From Methylomonas sp. EFPC3 (GTDB taxonomy: Bacteria > Pseudomonadota > Gammaproteobacteria > Methylococcales > Methylomonadaceae), in the NCBI RefSeq assembly GCF_029643245.1, contig NZ_CP116398.1, forward strand, positions 1,612,001 through 1,676,000: a DNA stretch of 64,000 nt, in the 5' to 3' direction. Positions 44,863-52,571 of the stretch are shown in pieces (the first letter of the stretch is position 1; each line of letters starts with the position of its first letter). The position numbers and the translations under genes were made by a program. The notes below the pieces were generated by a model, which saw only the letters and a list, made by a program, of their open reading frames with translations, did not search any database and was not told the origin of the DNA.

Positions 44863-44937
44863 CTACAGATTAATCTTTTTAGCCGCCACGGCAAGGACAA
44901 TGCCGATAAAAATAAGTGCCGCGGCGGCCAAATCCAA
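44863..44937 (-). CDS. Possible 24-aa membrane peptide
   Basis: From TTG 44937: MDLAAAALIFIGIVLAVAAK then KINL and stop, a single hydrophobic helix with a basic end. It lies 10 bp after the response-regulator stop on the same strand. No clear ribosome-binding site, and the start is TTG, so this is only a candidate. Confidence 0.25.
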   Translation of the reverse strand: MDLAAAALIFIGIVLAVAAKKINL

Positions 44938-44947
44938 GGGTGCAAGA

Positions 44948-46372
44948 TTAGCGCAGTTGGTATTTCTCGATCCGGTAGCGAACTTTTTCCCGCGTGGTTT
45001 TCAGGATACGGGCCGCCTCCATCACGTTGCCCTTACATATCTCCAGCATCCTGCGCACGATCTCGCTTTCCATGTCTTCCAGTCCCATGCTGCCGTCAGT
45101 GGGGAATTGCAAATCCAGGCGCGTATCGCCCTCGGCCACATCAGGCTTGGCCGGCATAGCGTTAGGCTGAAAATCGGCAGCGGCCGCGCCGCCGGAAAGG
45201 CCTTCGTTGGGTAGCCACTGTTCCGGCAAGTTCTGGGACGCCGACAAAATCACACTCCGTTCCAGAACGTTGCGCAATTCTCTGACGTTGCCGGGCCAAC
45301 TGTAACTCTTCAGCAACTGCCAGGCTCTGGCCGAGACCTGGCCGACTTTTTTACCGGCCTGCAAATTGAATTCGGCGATTAGCGCCGGCACCAAGTCGTC
45401 CAGGTCGTCGATGCGTTCGCGCAGGCTGGGCAGACGCAATTCGAACACGCTTAAACGGTAGTACAGATCGGAGCGGAAACTGCCGTTTTTGACTTCGTCC
45501 TGCAAATTGCGGTTGGTGGCGGCAATGATGCGGATATCGACGCTGATTTCTTTCTCGGCACCCAGACGGCGCAATTTACGGTCCTCCAACACCTTGAGCA
45601 ATTTGGCCTGCAAATCCAGCGGCATTTCGCCGATTTCGTCCAAAAACAACGTGCCGCGATGCGCTTGTTCGATCAAGCCGCGATGCCGGGCTTTGGCGCC
45701 GGTGAATGCGCCGGCTTCGTGGCCGAACAATTCCGACTCCAGCAAATCCTTGGGCAACGCCGCGCAATTTAACTCGATCAGCGGTTCCTTGGCCCGCTCG
45801 CTGTTGTAGTGCAGAATTCTGGCGGCCAGCCCTTTGCCGGTGCCGGTTTCGCCGGTCAGAATCAAGGCGCTGTAAGGCGCTTGACTGAGTTGGCGCAGCA
45901 TGTCGCCGGTTTGCCGGGCGATCGTGCTGCTGCCTAAAAAGGTTTCCGGCGCGTAACGCTTGCCGGCGTTGACCGATTCGGTGGATATGCGCCGCTGTGC
46001 CTTGGCGCTGCGCAATGCGCTACGTACCACCATATCCAGTTGCTCCTGGACGCAAGGCTTAATCAAAAAGTCGAATGCCCCCAGCCGCAATGCCCGCACC
46101 GAGTCCGGCACATCACCGTAACCGGTCAGAAACACCCATTCGCAATCGGAAATGTTGCCGCGAGTCTCTTCCAACAAGTCCAAGCCGCTACCATCCGGCA
46201 AGCTCAGGTCGGACAAGATCAAGGCCGGCCGCAGATCCGGGTTGAAAAGGATCTCGCGCGCCTGCCGGCAATCGGCCACCCACAGCGCTTCGAACCCCAG
46301 ACGCGCGTAATAGCGCTGCAATTCCGTACCCAGTAAGACTTCGTCTTCGATGATTAAAATAGTGTCATTCAT
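44948..46372 (-). CDS. Sigma-54 dependent response regulator (NtrC family)
   Basis: 474 aa from ATG 46372. Receiver domain: ILIIEDEVLLGTELQRYYAR, phosphoacceptor in ALILSDLSLPDGSGLDLL, FDFLIKPCVQEQL. AAA+ domain: GETGTGKGLAARILHYNS (Walker A), ELFGHEAGAFTGAKARHRGL with the GAFTGA loop, GTLFLDEIGEMPL (Walker B). C-terminal helix-turn-helix NVMEAARILKTTREKVRYRIEKY. Activates sigma-54 promoters when phosphorylated by the kinase encoded just upstream (8-bp overlap). Candidate targets with sigma-54 type promoters lie at 48784 and 51229. Confidence 0.93.
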   Translation of the reverse strand: MNDTILIIEDEVLLGTELQRYYARLGFEALWVADCRQAREILFNPDLRPALILSDLSLPDGSGLDLLEETRGNISDCEWVFLTGYGDVPDSVRALRLGAFDFLIKPCVQEQLDMVVRSALRSAKAQRRISTESVNAGKRYAPETFLGSSTIARQTGDMLRQLSQAPYSALILTGETGTGKGLAARILHYNSERAKEPLIELNCAALPKDLLESELFGHEAGAFTGAKARHRGLIEQAHRGTLFLDEIGEMPLDLQAKLLKVLEDRKLRRLGAEKEISVDIRIIAATNRNLQDEVKNGSFRSDLYYRLSVFELRLPSLRERIDDLDDLVPALIAEFNLQAGKKVGQVSARAWQLLKSYSWPGNVRELRNVLERSVILSASQNLPEQWLPNEGLSGGAAAADFQPNAMPAKPDVAEGDTRLDLQFPTDGSMGLEDMESEIVRRMLEICKGNVMEAARILKTTREKVRYRIEKYQLR

Positions 46373-47825
46373 GGTGTGGAGTGATGCAGTTGAGGATAAT
46401 TTCGACGCAGGCGCCGCGTGGCTGCCGGTTATAAAGTTTGATTTCGCCTTCGAGGTTACGGACGAAACGCCTGACCATCGACAGCCCCAGGCCGGTGCCG
46501 TCCGCCCGCTGGCTGACGAAATCGCGGATGCCGTTGTCCAGAAACTCTTGGGCAAAACCGTGGCCGTCGTCGCACACCGACAACCTCATGCGGCGGCCGT
46601 CGGTCACGGCCGAAATGCCAATTTTACCGCTATTACCGTCCATTGCCTGCTGCGCATTCAGTATCATATTCAGTAAGGCTTGGCGGAACTCGGTATCGGG
46701 TAAGCGGCATACCAGACCCGGGCAACCCCGATATTCCAAACTTATGGATTTCGGTAGCTTGTAACGAGCCAACATCAATAACTCGCTGACGGCTTGGTCG
46801 ACCAAAATTGCCCTGAGCGGCTCCGGCTCGTGGCTGGCGCCTTGCAAACAGTGGTTAAGAGTGCCGATGATGCGCTCGATTTCATTGATCACCAGCCCGA
46901 TGCGCTGGGCGGCATCGGGATGCACCTCGCCGCTTTGCAATTGGTTTTGCAGATTGATGCAAGCCATCTTGATTCCGGCCAAGGGGTTGCGCAATTCGTG
47001 TACCAGGCGGGCACTGATCTCCCCCAACGCGGCGAATCGCTCGGTTTGGGCCAGATTGCGTTGCTGAGCGATTAAGGTGCCCGCTGCTTGCTCGACCAAG
47101 CTTTCCAAATTCTGCCGGTTTTGGATATGTACCGCCTCCAATTCCGAGAGACGCACCACCATGCTGTTGTAGTTGGCAAAGATAGGCGCAAACGTCGGAT
47201 CGATCCGGTCCAGCGGGATCTGTTGGTAGCGGCGTTCGCCGAGCAATTCCATCATGTAACCCATTTGTTGCAAGGGCTGAAAAATCCGCCGCCGCATCAG
47301 ATAAAACAACAAGACTGCGCTCAAAGGCAAGGTTAGCGTGATTGCGATACCCAATTCCACCTCGAATTTGGCCGCCGCTGCGATCGATTCCGTCAACACG
47401 CCGTGGGCGGCAGCTTCGTCACGAAAAATGCCGCGTAGTATTTTCAGCGTCTGTAACAAGCGTTGCTGCGGCTCCGGTGTTGAAGAGTTCAGCGCTTGCG
47501 ACGCAGCGCGCAGGCCGTCCGGCGTGTTCGCCGCCAAGTGATTACCGCACTGCAACAACTCCTGCAAATAGTGCTGCAAGCGAAGTTGGATGGCTGGGTC
47601 GACCGGGCCGTTTTGCCTATCGATTCCGGCCAGACTTTCCTCGGTATCGAACAATGCGTTCTGCAACCGCGCCAAATGGGCGATATGCTTGGGCAGCGGC
47701 AAAATTCGCTGGTAAGACTGCCACGCCATCGCCAATTGAATCATCAGCGAAATCATCAATAAGCCGCTCAGTAACGCCACGGTGATCCAAATCGGTAGAT
47801 TGGCTTCGCGCCGGTCTGCCTGCAT
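46365..47825 (-). CDS. Sensor histidine kinase of the sigma-54 two-component pair
   Basis: 486 aa from ATG 47825 with GGAGGG upstream. Two membrane helices (about residues 11-31 and 155-177) enclose a periplasmic or extracytoplasmic all-helical sensor of about 125 residues. Then a HAMP-like linker, coiled coil, H-box LGEISARLVHELRNPLAGIK, N-box LNMILNAQQAMDG, G1 VCDDGHGFAQEF and G2 ADGTGLGLSMVRRFV. NtrB-like subclass. Signal unknown. Confidence 0.92.
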   Translation of the reverse strand: MQADRREANLPIWITVALLSGLLMISLMIQLAMAWQSYQRILPLPKHIAHLARLQNALFDTEESLAGIDRQNGPVDPAIQLRLQHYLQELLQCGNHLAANTPDGLRAASQALNSSTPEPQQRLLQTLKILRGIFRDEAAAHGVLTESIAAAAKFEVELGIAITLTLPLSAVLLFYLMRRRIFQPLQQMGYMMELLGERRYQQIPLDRIDPTFAPIFANYNSMVVRLSELEAVHIQNRQNLESLVEQAAGTLIAQQRNLAQTERFAALGEISARLVHELRNPLAGIKMACINLQNQLQSGEVHPDAAQRIGLVINEIERIIGTLNHCLQGASHEPEPLRAILVDQAVSELLMLARYKLPKSISLEYRGCPGLVCRLPDTEFRQALLNMILNAQQAMDGNSGKIGISAVTDGRRMRLSVCDDGHGFAQEFLDNGIRDFVSQRADGTGLGLSMVRRFVRNLEGEIKLYNRQPRGACVEIILNCITPHHE

Positions 47826-48095
47826 GCACTGCCCTCCGCAAAGTAGCGTTTGCGCTGCCGCCATTACTCGGTTCGAAGTTGAACCGGCGGCAGCGGCGAG
47901 ATTTAGGTTTAGTTACGCAAGATGAATGCCGCTCCCGAGAAGTAACACATTTGCTGCCTGTCGACCCGGTATAACACTGTTACCAGCGTATCGATCAAAA
48001 CGGCAACGAGCCGATTGGGGAAAATTACCGCTAGTGTTGGTTGATATTCACCACCAGCGACGGATCAACGAAGCGTTGCGGAAGATACGACAAGA

Positions 48096-48671
48096 CTAAT
48101 CGGCAGCATCGTCGAGTCCTCGCTCGGGAATCGTCAAATCCAGGCTCTTCGCCAGATAGTGGTACAACAACAGCATCGCTGCGGCCGAGGCAATCGTTAC
48201 CGCTACGTAGTGCTCCATGTACGCCACCATGATCAGGTTGATGCCGAGAAAGATACCCAGCAGCCGAAATAACCAACCGGTGGTAATACCGGCCAGAAAT
48301 GTCCCTAAAGCCAGTAACAACAACAAGATCAAACCGGTCGCCTGATTGTCCAGACTGCCGATTTCGCGCAACTTGAACGTCAGAAAAAACGCGGCCAGCA
48401 CGCCCAACCAATGCTGGGTTTGCCAAAGCAGAATATCCCGCAACGACTTGCCGCTATGGCGAATGGCTTGCCATTCCAGGAAAATACAGGCGGCGAAATA
48501 CACCGGAACCATCCCCATCCAATACCAGTGTGCCGGGGTCTCGAACGCATCGGCGATACCAACCCCCAGTATCGATAGAAAAATCAATACCGCAAAAATA
48601 TAAAAGTCCAGGCGTATTGTTTTTAAGCTTTTAATCACCGCCGTTTGAGACAGGTTGAATGGTAGGTTCAT
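48096..48671 (-). CDS. Multi-pass membrane protein of unknown function
   Basis: 191 aa with about five hydrophobic helices (FYIFAVLIFLSILGVGI; MGMVPVYFAACIFLEW; HWLGVLAAFFLTF; GLILLLLLALGTFLAGI; LGIFLGINLIMVAY). Acidic C terminus. No family recognised. It stands between the kinase gene and a divergent operon of two small envelope proteins, so may belong to the same response. Confidence 0.8.
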   Translation of the reverse strand: MNLPFNLSQTAVIKSLKTIRLDFYIFAVLIFLSILGVGIADAFETPAHWYWMGMVPVYFAACIFLEWQAIRHSGKSLRDILLWQTQHWLGVLAAFFLTFKLREIGSLDNQATGLILLLLLALGTFLAGITTGWLFRLLGIFLGINLIMVAYMEHYVAVTIASAAAMLLLYHYLAKSLDLTIPERGLDDAAD

Positions 48672-48783
48672 GATGTGCTCCTGATGTTGACTAATTTGGT
48701 TGTGCGGTCAACCAGCGATATCCGTGCCAGCAACCGGCATGTATCTGCTATCCGTGCTCTCCAATCCGCTTCGAGTTCGGACT

Positions 48784-48799
48784 TGGCACGGAGATTTCA
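48784..48799 (+). promoter_or_regulatory. Near-consensus sigma-54 type promoter
   Basis: TGGCACG-GAGA-TTTCA: the -24 half is exact, but the -12 half has TC where GC is nearly invariant. It is 48 bp upstream of the periplasmic gene at 48847. Weak call. Confidence 0.25.
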
Positions 48800-48846
48800 T
48801 ATAAAACTGCAAACCGTCCCCACTACGACCGGTTAGAAACAGGAGA

Positions 48847-49320
48847 ATGAAGATGAAGAACAAACACTATGTTGCCGCGATGTTGGCGACCCTTTTGCAG
48901 GCGGCGAATTGCTTAGCAGCCGATACCAACGCTATCCCATTCGATCAGTTACCCGAACCGGTACAGAAAACGGTGTTGGAGATACTCGACCGGACCCAGA
49001 TCAGTAAAATCAGCCGCATCACCGATAACAATCTGCTCAGGTTCGAGATCGAAGCCAATAAAACCGAGAACAATCAGGAATTGATGACTTGGGATATCGT
49101 TGTTGCCGCCAACGGCAAATTGATGAAATTAAGCAAGGAAGTGCCCTATTTCGCGCTGAGTTATCCGCAAATGCAGACCATAGAAGCGAAGTATCCGGGA
49201 ATCAAAGTTACCGAGACCGAATCGGTGAATCTGCATTTTTACGATGTCATCGGCGACATCAACGGCCGCCAGGTCAAATTCAAACTCTACGAAGACGGTT
49301 TTATCGAAGAGCAACCCTAA
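48847..49320 (+). CDS. Periplasmic PepSY-like protein
   Basis: 157 aa. Signal peptide to about residue 26 (MLATLLQAANCLAA). Mature part starts IPFDQLPEPVQKTVLEILDR, typical of PepSY/DUF2874-type domains, then beta strands with RFEIEANKTENNQELMTWDI and ADINGR-like turns. GGAG upstream of ATG 48847; a second ATG two codons on is also possible. Likely a periplasmic sensor or inhibitor; function not known. Confidence 0.75.
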   Translation: MKMKNKHYVAAMLATLLQAANCLAADTNAIPFDQLPEPVQKTVLEILDRTQISKISRITDNNLLRFEIEANKTENNQELMTWDIVVAANGKLMKLSKEVPYFALSYPQMQTIEAKYPGIKVTETESVNLHFYDVIGDINGRQVKFKLYEDGFIEEQP

Positions 49321-49336
49321 TCCCGAGGAACAGACC

Positions 49337-49702
49337 ATGCCGGAACCGAAAAACCGCCATTTACCGATTAAAACCTTGCTACTCGGCAGCGTGTTTGCCG
49401 GCCTGATCTATTTTTTTCATCCGGAAGTCGGCCGGGTCAGCTTATTGGTGGATGGCCAACCGGTCGCCGACCCCTTATTCCGGCTAGCGGCGGTGCCGAT
49501 CCTGCTCGTGGTCACGGGCCTGATCGCTGCGCTGGCGCTAATAGCGCTGTTCGGTATGGGTATGATGATTTTTTTCGCCGTATTGGGGTTTTCCGCAATT
49601 GGCATTTTGCTGCTCGCCCCCTATTCCTGGCCGATCTTGCTACTGTTCTGTTTGATGCTGTTAGCGATGTCGTGGCACGGCAAAGAAGACGAAGGCGGCT
49701 AA
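49337..49702 (+). CDS. Small membrane protein, 121 aa
   Basis: ATG 49337 with CGAGGAA upstream. One N-terminal helix (LLLGSVFAGLIYFF) and a strongly hydrophobic stretch from about residue 52 to 114 that makes two to three helices, ending in a charged tail WHGKEDEGG. 16 bp after the periplasmic gene, same operon. No family recognised. Confidence 0.75.
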   Translation: MPEPKNRHLPIKTLLLGSVFAGLIYFFHPEVGRVSLLVDGQPVADPLFRLAAVPILLVVTGLIAALALIALFGMGMMIFFAVLGFSAIGILLLAPYSWPILLLFCLMLLAMSWHGKEDEGG

Positions 49703-49732
49703 TCTCAGTTGGTTATGAGCAAGGCCGAATCG

Positions 49733-49812
49733 GTAAGCCAGAATAAGCGGCAGGGTTTCTGGGGATTTAAAACTTGTCAGAATGCTTCCGCTTATTCCAC
49801 CTGACGGGGCTT
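49733..49812. repeat. Hairpin repeat, diverged copy 3
   Basis: GTAAGCCAGAATAAGCGGCA and the closing CCGCTTATTCCACCTGACGG match the 76-bp repeat at 38698 and 39100 with several changes, including TTTCTGGGGATTT in the centre. Lies between two convergent genes. Confidence 0.6.
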
Positions 49813-49822
49813 CAGCGCAAGA

Positions 49823-50554
49823 TCAAGATGTTTGCTCGTATATTTTCGATTCACGTTTGCTCGGAGCGTAAAAGAACCCTTTCGACTCAAACTTAACCCC
49901 ATATTGGTAATAAAAATCCCACGCCACGTCCGCCGCCTCAATTGCGATATCCACAGCTTTAGCCGAAGAATGGGAACTACGCCAAGAATCTAGCTTGGAT
50001 TGAGGGATGTACTTGCCAATCAACAGGTCCTGCTCTCCGCTCCAACCAGGCTTATTGTCAATAATTACAGACGTTGGCCCTGTTGCACTGGAGTTGATCG
50101 CGGGGCCGTAATAACCGCGAAGTTTTACTCCAGCCTTTCCGCTGGAAGATAAGCCTCGACCCAATTCTTTGAGTCCGTGGGCGCCATAGCAAGCGAGTAG
50201 GTGAATGGCTTCGATTTTGGCGGGTAAGTATCGGCCAATCTTTTTTCCGAGATCGGACCAAGTGTAGACATCCCAGTTTGGTTTGGTTCCTCGTTGGATG
50301 GCAATGCCGCTAAAGTCAGAAATACCGTGTCCGACGATATAAAGCGTTTCTCCAGAAGCCATACTTTGCAACTGACTAAGGGTTGACATATCGAGAATGG
50401 TGAATGAGTGGGCGAGAGCGCCGGTCGCGGCGGGCGCAATGGCTTTTCGGACTTGGTAGGCGTTGTACAACTCAAGTTGCATCGCAAACTCGATATTGCC
50501 CCACATAATAAAATCCAGACATTCGCTCATGTCGTTGATCGTCAGCAGTATCAT
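49823..50554 (-). CDS. Possible caspase-fold (C80/gingipain-like) protein
   Basis: 243 aa from ATG 50554, preceded by GGAG. ETLYIVGHGISDFSGIAI has a His-Gly after a hydrophobic strand (His76), and AIHLLACYGAHGLKELG has a Cys after the next core strand (Cys122): the HG...AC layout of clan CD cysteine peptidases and of the self-cleaving MARTX peptidase. The Trp/Tyr-rich C terminus (DVAWDFYYQYGVKFESKGF) is unfamiliar. No signal peptide. Proteolytic activity is inference. Lower GC than neighbours. Confidence 0.6.
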   Translation of the reverse strand: MILLTINDMSECLDFIMWGNIEFAMQLELYNAYQVRKAIAPAATGALAHSFTILDMSTLSQLQSMASGETLYIVGHGISDFSGIAIQRGTKPNWDVYTWSDLGKKIGRYLPAKIEAIHLLACYGAHGLKELGRGLSSSGKAGVKLRGYYGPAINSSATGPTSVIIDNKPGWSGEQDLLIGKYIPQSKLDSWRSSHSSAKAVDIAIEAADVAWDFYYQYGVKFESKGFFYAPSKRESKIYEQTS

Positions 50555-50677
50555 AACAACATCTCCGGAATTAGAAATTCGACTAGCCGATAGTATCATT
50601 CTTCGGCAACTTTGCCATTTTATTCTTCCGTCCATGTGTAAGGACACACTCGATCAATCTCTATTGATCGAAACCGC

Positions 50678-50854
50678 CTATTCTTCTTCATCCTCCACCG
50701 TCGGCGGCTCGATTAACTCGCCGTCAAAATTGTTTTCCATGGTCGTCGGCTTATACCCTTGAAAAGGATCAGCGGCAGCTTCCAATGAAAACGGCAATGC
50801 CGAAATTAATATCAAGGCAATGTATTTCGCTATATTGTGGATTGGATTTTTCAT
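50678..50854 (-). CDS. Small secreted protein, 58 aa
   Basis: MKNPIHNIAKYIALILISAL then PFSLEAAADPFQGYKPTTME gives a clear signal peptide with cleavage near AAA-DP, followed by an acidic tail ending VEDEEE. ATG 50854 has AAGGAG seven bases upstream. 123 bp upstream of the caspase-like gene on the same strand. Function unknown. Confidence 0.7.
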   Translation of the reverse strand: MKNPIHNIAKYIALILISALPFSLEAAADPFQGYKPTTMENNFDGELIEPPTVEDEEE

Positions 50855-51464
50855 TGCTTACTCCTTTAACTGGCTTACGGAATCGAGCCTTTCATTTCAG
50901 TTTCGAATTCGGCTCTGATTACATTGCAGCTATTTCCATGCCAACGCTTACTAAAGCCGGAAACGGTAAGCCATGACTCCTATCTCCGGACGCCAATTGC
51001 AGCATCTGAACGACGCACCGGGCCTGGTAATAACCCGGACTCGCAAATATCCAAGTCCGGAGCTTTATCAAAGAAACCGAACATATCGCGACGGTGTCAA
51101 CCCACATCCCTGCTCTCCGTTTGTTAGACAAGTGGGCAATATTCCCCGAATTAACGAATGCAATTGGGTAATTTTACCCACCCGCCAAACACAGAATCAC
51201 AAGAGACTGATTTAAAACAATAAAAATGTGGCACCAAGCTTGCAGAGCCTTAACAAAGAGTGTTGCCACCCGGATGAGTTTGGCTGTTATCGACGTCAGA
51301 CAACAGGTTTACCCGGACAGGTATTCAATGATTTACCACCGCTGCAGAAAAATTCGATGGTTAAAAATTGATTATTTCGAATTTCCGTATCGGTATAGCC
51401 GTTAAAAGTACGGCCAATTCAATTTTTTTAAGGTTTTACCGAAATTACCCATGAGACAACTCCT
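50855..51464. other. 610-bp region before the efflux operon
   Basis: No credible gene. Contains the sigma-54 promoter at 51229-51244 and, about 128 bp upstream of its start site, an inverted repeat TTGT-TAG-ACAA (51122-51132) that could bind an activator. The leader from the predicted start (51255) to the first gene is about 210 bases, unusually long. Confidence 0.45.
51229..51244 (+). promoter_or_regulatory. Sigma-54 promoter of the RND efflux operon
   Basis: TGGCAC-CAAGC-TTGCA: exact match to both sigma-54 half-sites with the required ten-base spacing. Predicted start near 51255. The only gene downstream on this strand is the efflux operon at 51465. Confidence 0.75.
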
Positions 51465-52550
51465 ATGACAAATAAAACTCATGTCTTACTGAGCCTACTT
51501 GCAATTCTATTAACCGCCTGCCAGCCGGAGGATACCGAGTCTCACGCAGAAAAACCGAAATTGGAGGCAACGACTCCAATCCGGGAAAGCACGTCTGTTA
51601 CCAAGGAATACGTATGCCAGATTCACGCCTACCGCCATATCGAAGTTCGCGCGCTGGAAAGAGGCTATGTCCAAAGTATCTTCGTTGATGAAGGCCAATT
51701 AATCCGCCAAGGCCAATCGATGTTCAAGATTATGCCCAATATTTACCAAGCCGAATTGTTAAAGGCTCAGGCAGAAGCTAATAACATGAATATCGAATAT
51801 CTGAATACTAAAGGGTTAGCCGACCAAAAAATCGTTTCGCCCAACGAATTGGCTCTCGCTAAAGCCAAATTGGACAAGGCCAACGCCGAAGTGAAACTGG
51901 CAGAGACCCATTTAGGATTTACCGACATCAACGCTCCATTCGAAGGCATCATGGATCATTTGAATGTCCGAAACGGCAGCTTGGTCGAGGATGGTGCTTT
52001 ACTCACCACCTTATCCGACATTAGTAAGTTGTGGGTCTATTTCAACGTGCCGGAAGCCGAGTATCTGGATTTCAAAACCCATAAAAACGACGAGACTATC
52101 GCCAAAGTCAAATTAAGAATGGCTAACGGCCAAATTTATAACCAGGACGGCGTAATCGAAACCATAGAAGCCGATTTCGACAATACCGCCGGCAATATCG
52201 AATTCCGTGCCACCTTTGCCAACCCAGACAAACTACTCCGCCACGGTGAAACCGGCACCATATTAATGAAAAAGCCCTATAAAAACGCCCTATTAATCCC
52301 GCAAAAAGCCACTTTCGAAATTCTGGATAAAACCTACGTTTACGTCGTCAACGGCGACGGTAAACTCGAGCAAAGATTGATTACTATCGAAGCCGAGTTA
52401 CCGCACATATTCATTATTAAGAACGGTCTGAAAGACGGCGAAAAAATATTGTTGGAAGGTTTAAGAAAAGTCCATGCCGGCGATCAAGTCGAACTCAACT
52501 TATTGCCGCCGGAAAAAGCCTTCGCCGAATTGCAGTTATACACCGAATAA
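51465..52550 (+). CDS. RND efflux periplasmic adaptor lipoprotein (MexE/AcrA type)
   Basis: 361 aa membrane fusion protein linking inner and outer parts of the pump. Lipobox LLTAC near residue 19. Barrel-sandwich halves VCQIHAYRHIEVRALERGYV and APFEGIMDHLNVRNGSLVED flank an alpha-hairpin (residues about 90-150); FNVPEAEYLDFK and a C-terminal membrane-proximal domain follow. Hairpin is short, as in MexE-like adaptors. First gene of a complete three-gene pump. Confidence 0.92.
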   Translation: MTNKTHVLLSLLAILLTACQPEDTESHAEKPKLEATTPIRESTSVTKEYVCQIHAYRHIEVRALERGYVQSIFVDEGQLIRQGQSMFKIMPNIYQAELLKAQAEANNMNIEYLNTKGLADQKIVSPNELALAKAKLDKANAEVKLAETHLGFTDINAPFEGIMDHLNVRNGSLVEDGALLTTLSDISKLWVYFNVPEAEYLDFKTHKNDETIAKVKLRMANGQIYNQDGVIETIEADFDNTAGNIEFRATFANPDKLLRHGETGTILMKKPYKNALLIPQKATFEILDKTYVYVVNGDGKLEQRLITIEAELPHIFIIKNGLKDGEKILLEGLRKVHAGDQVELNLLPPEKAFAELQLYTE

Positions 52551-52571
52551 TGCCTTAGCCACGGAATTACT

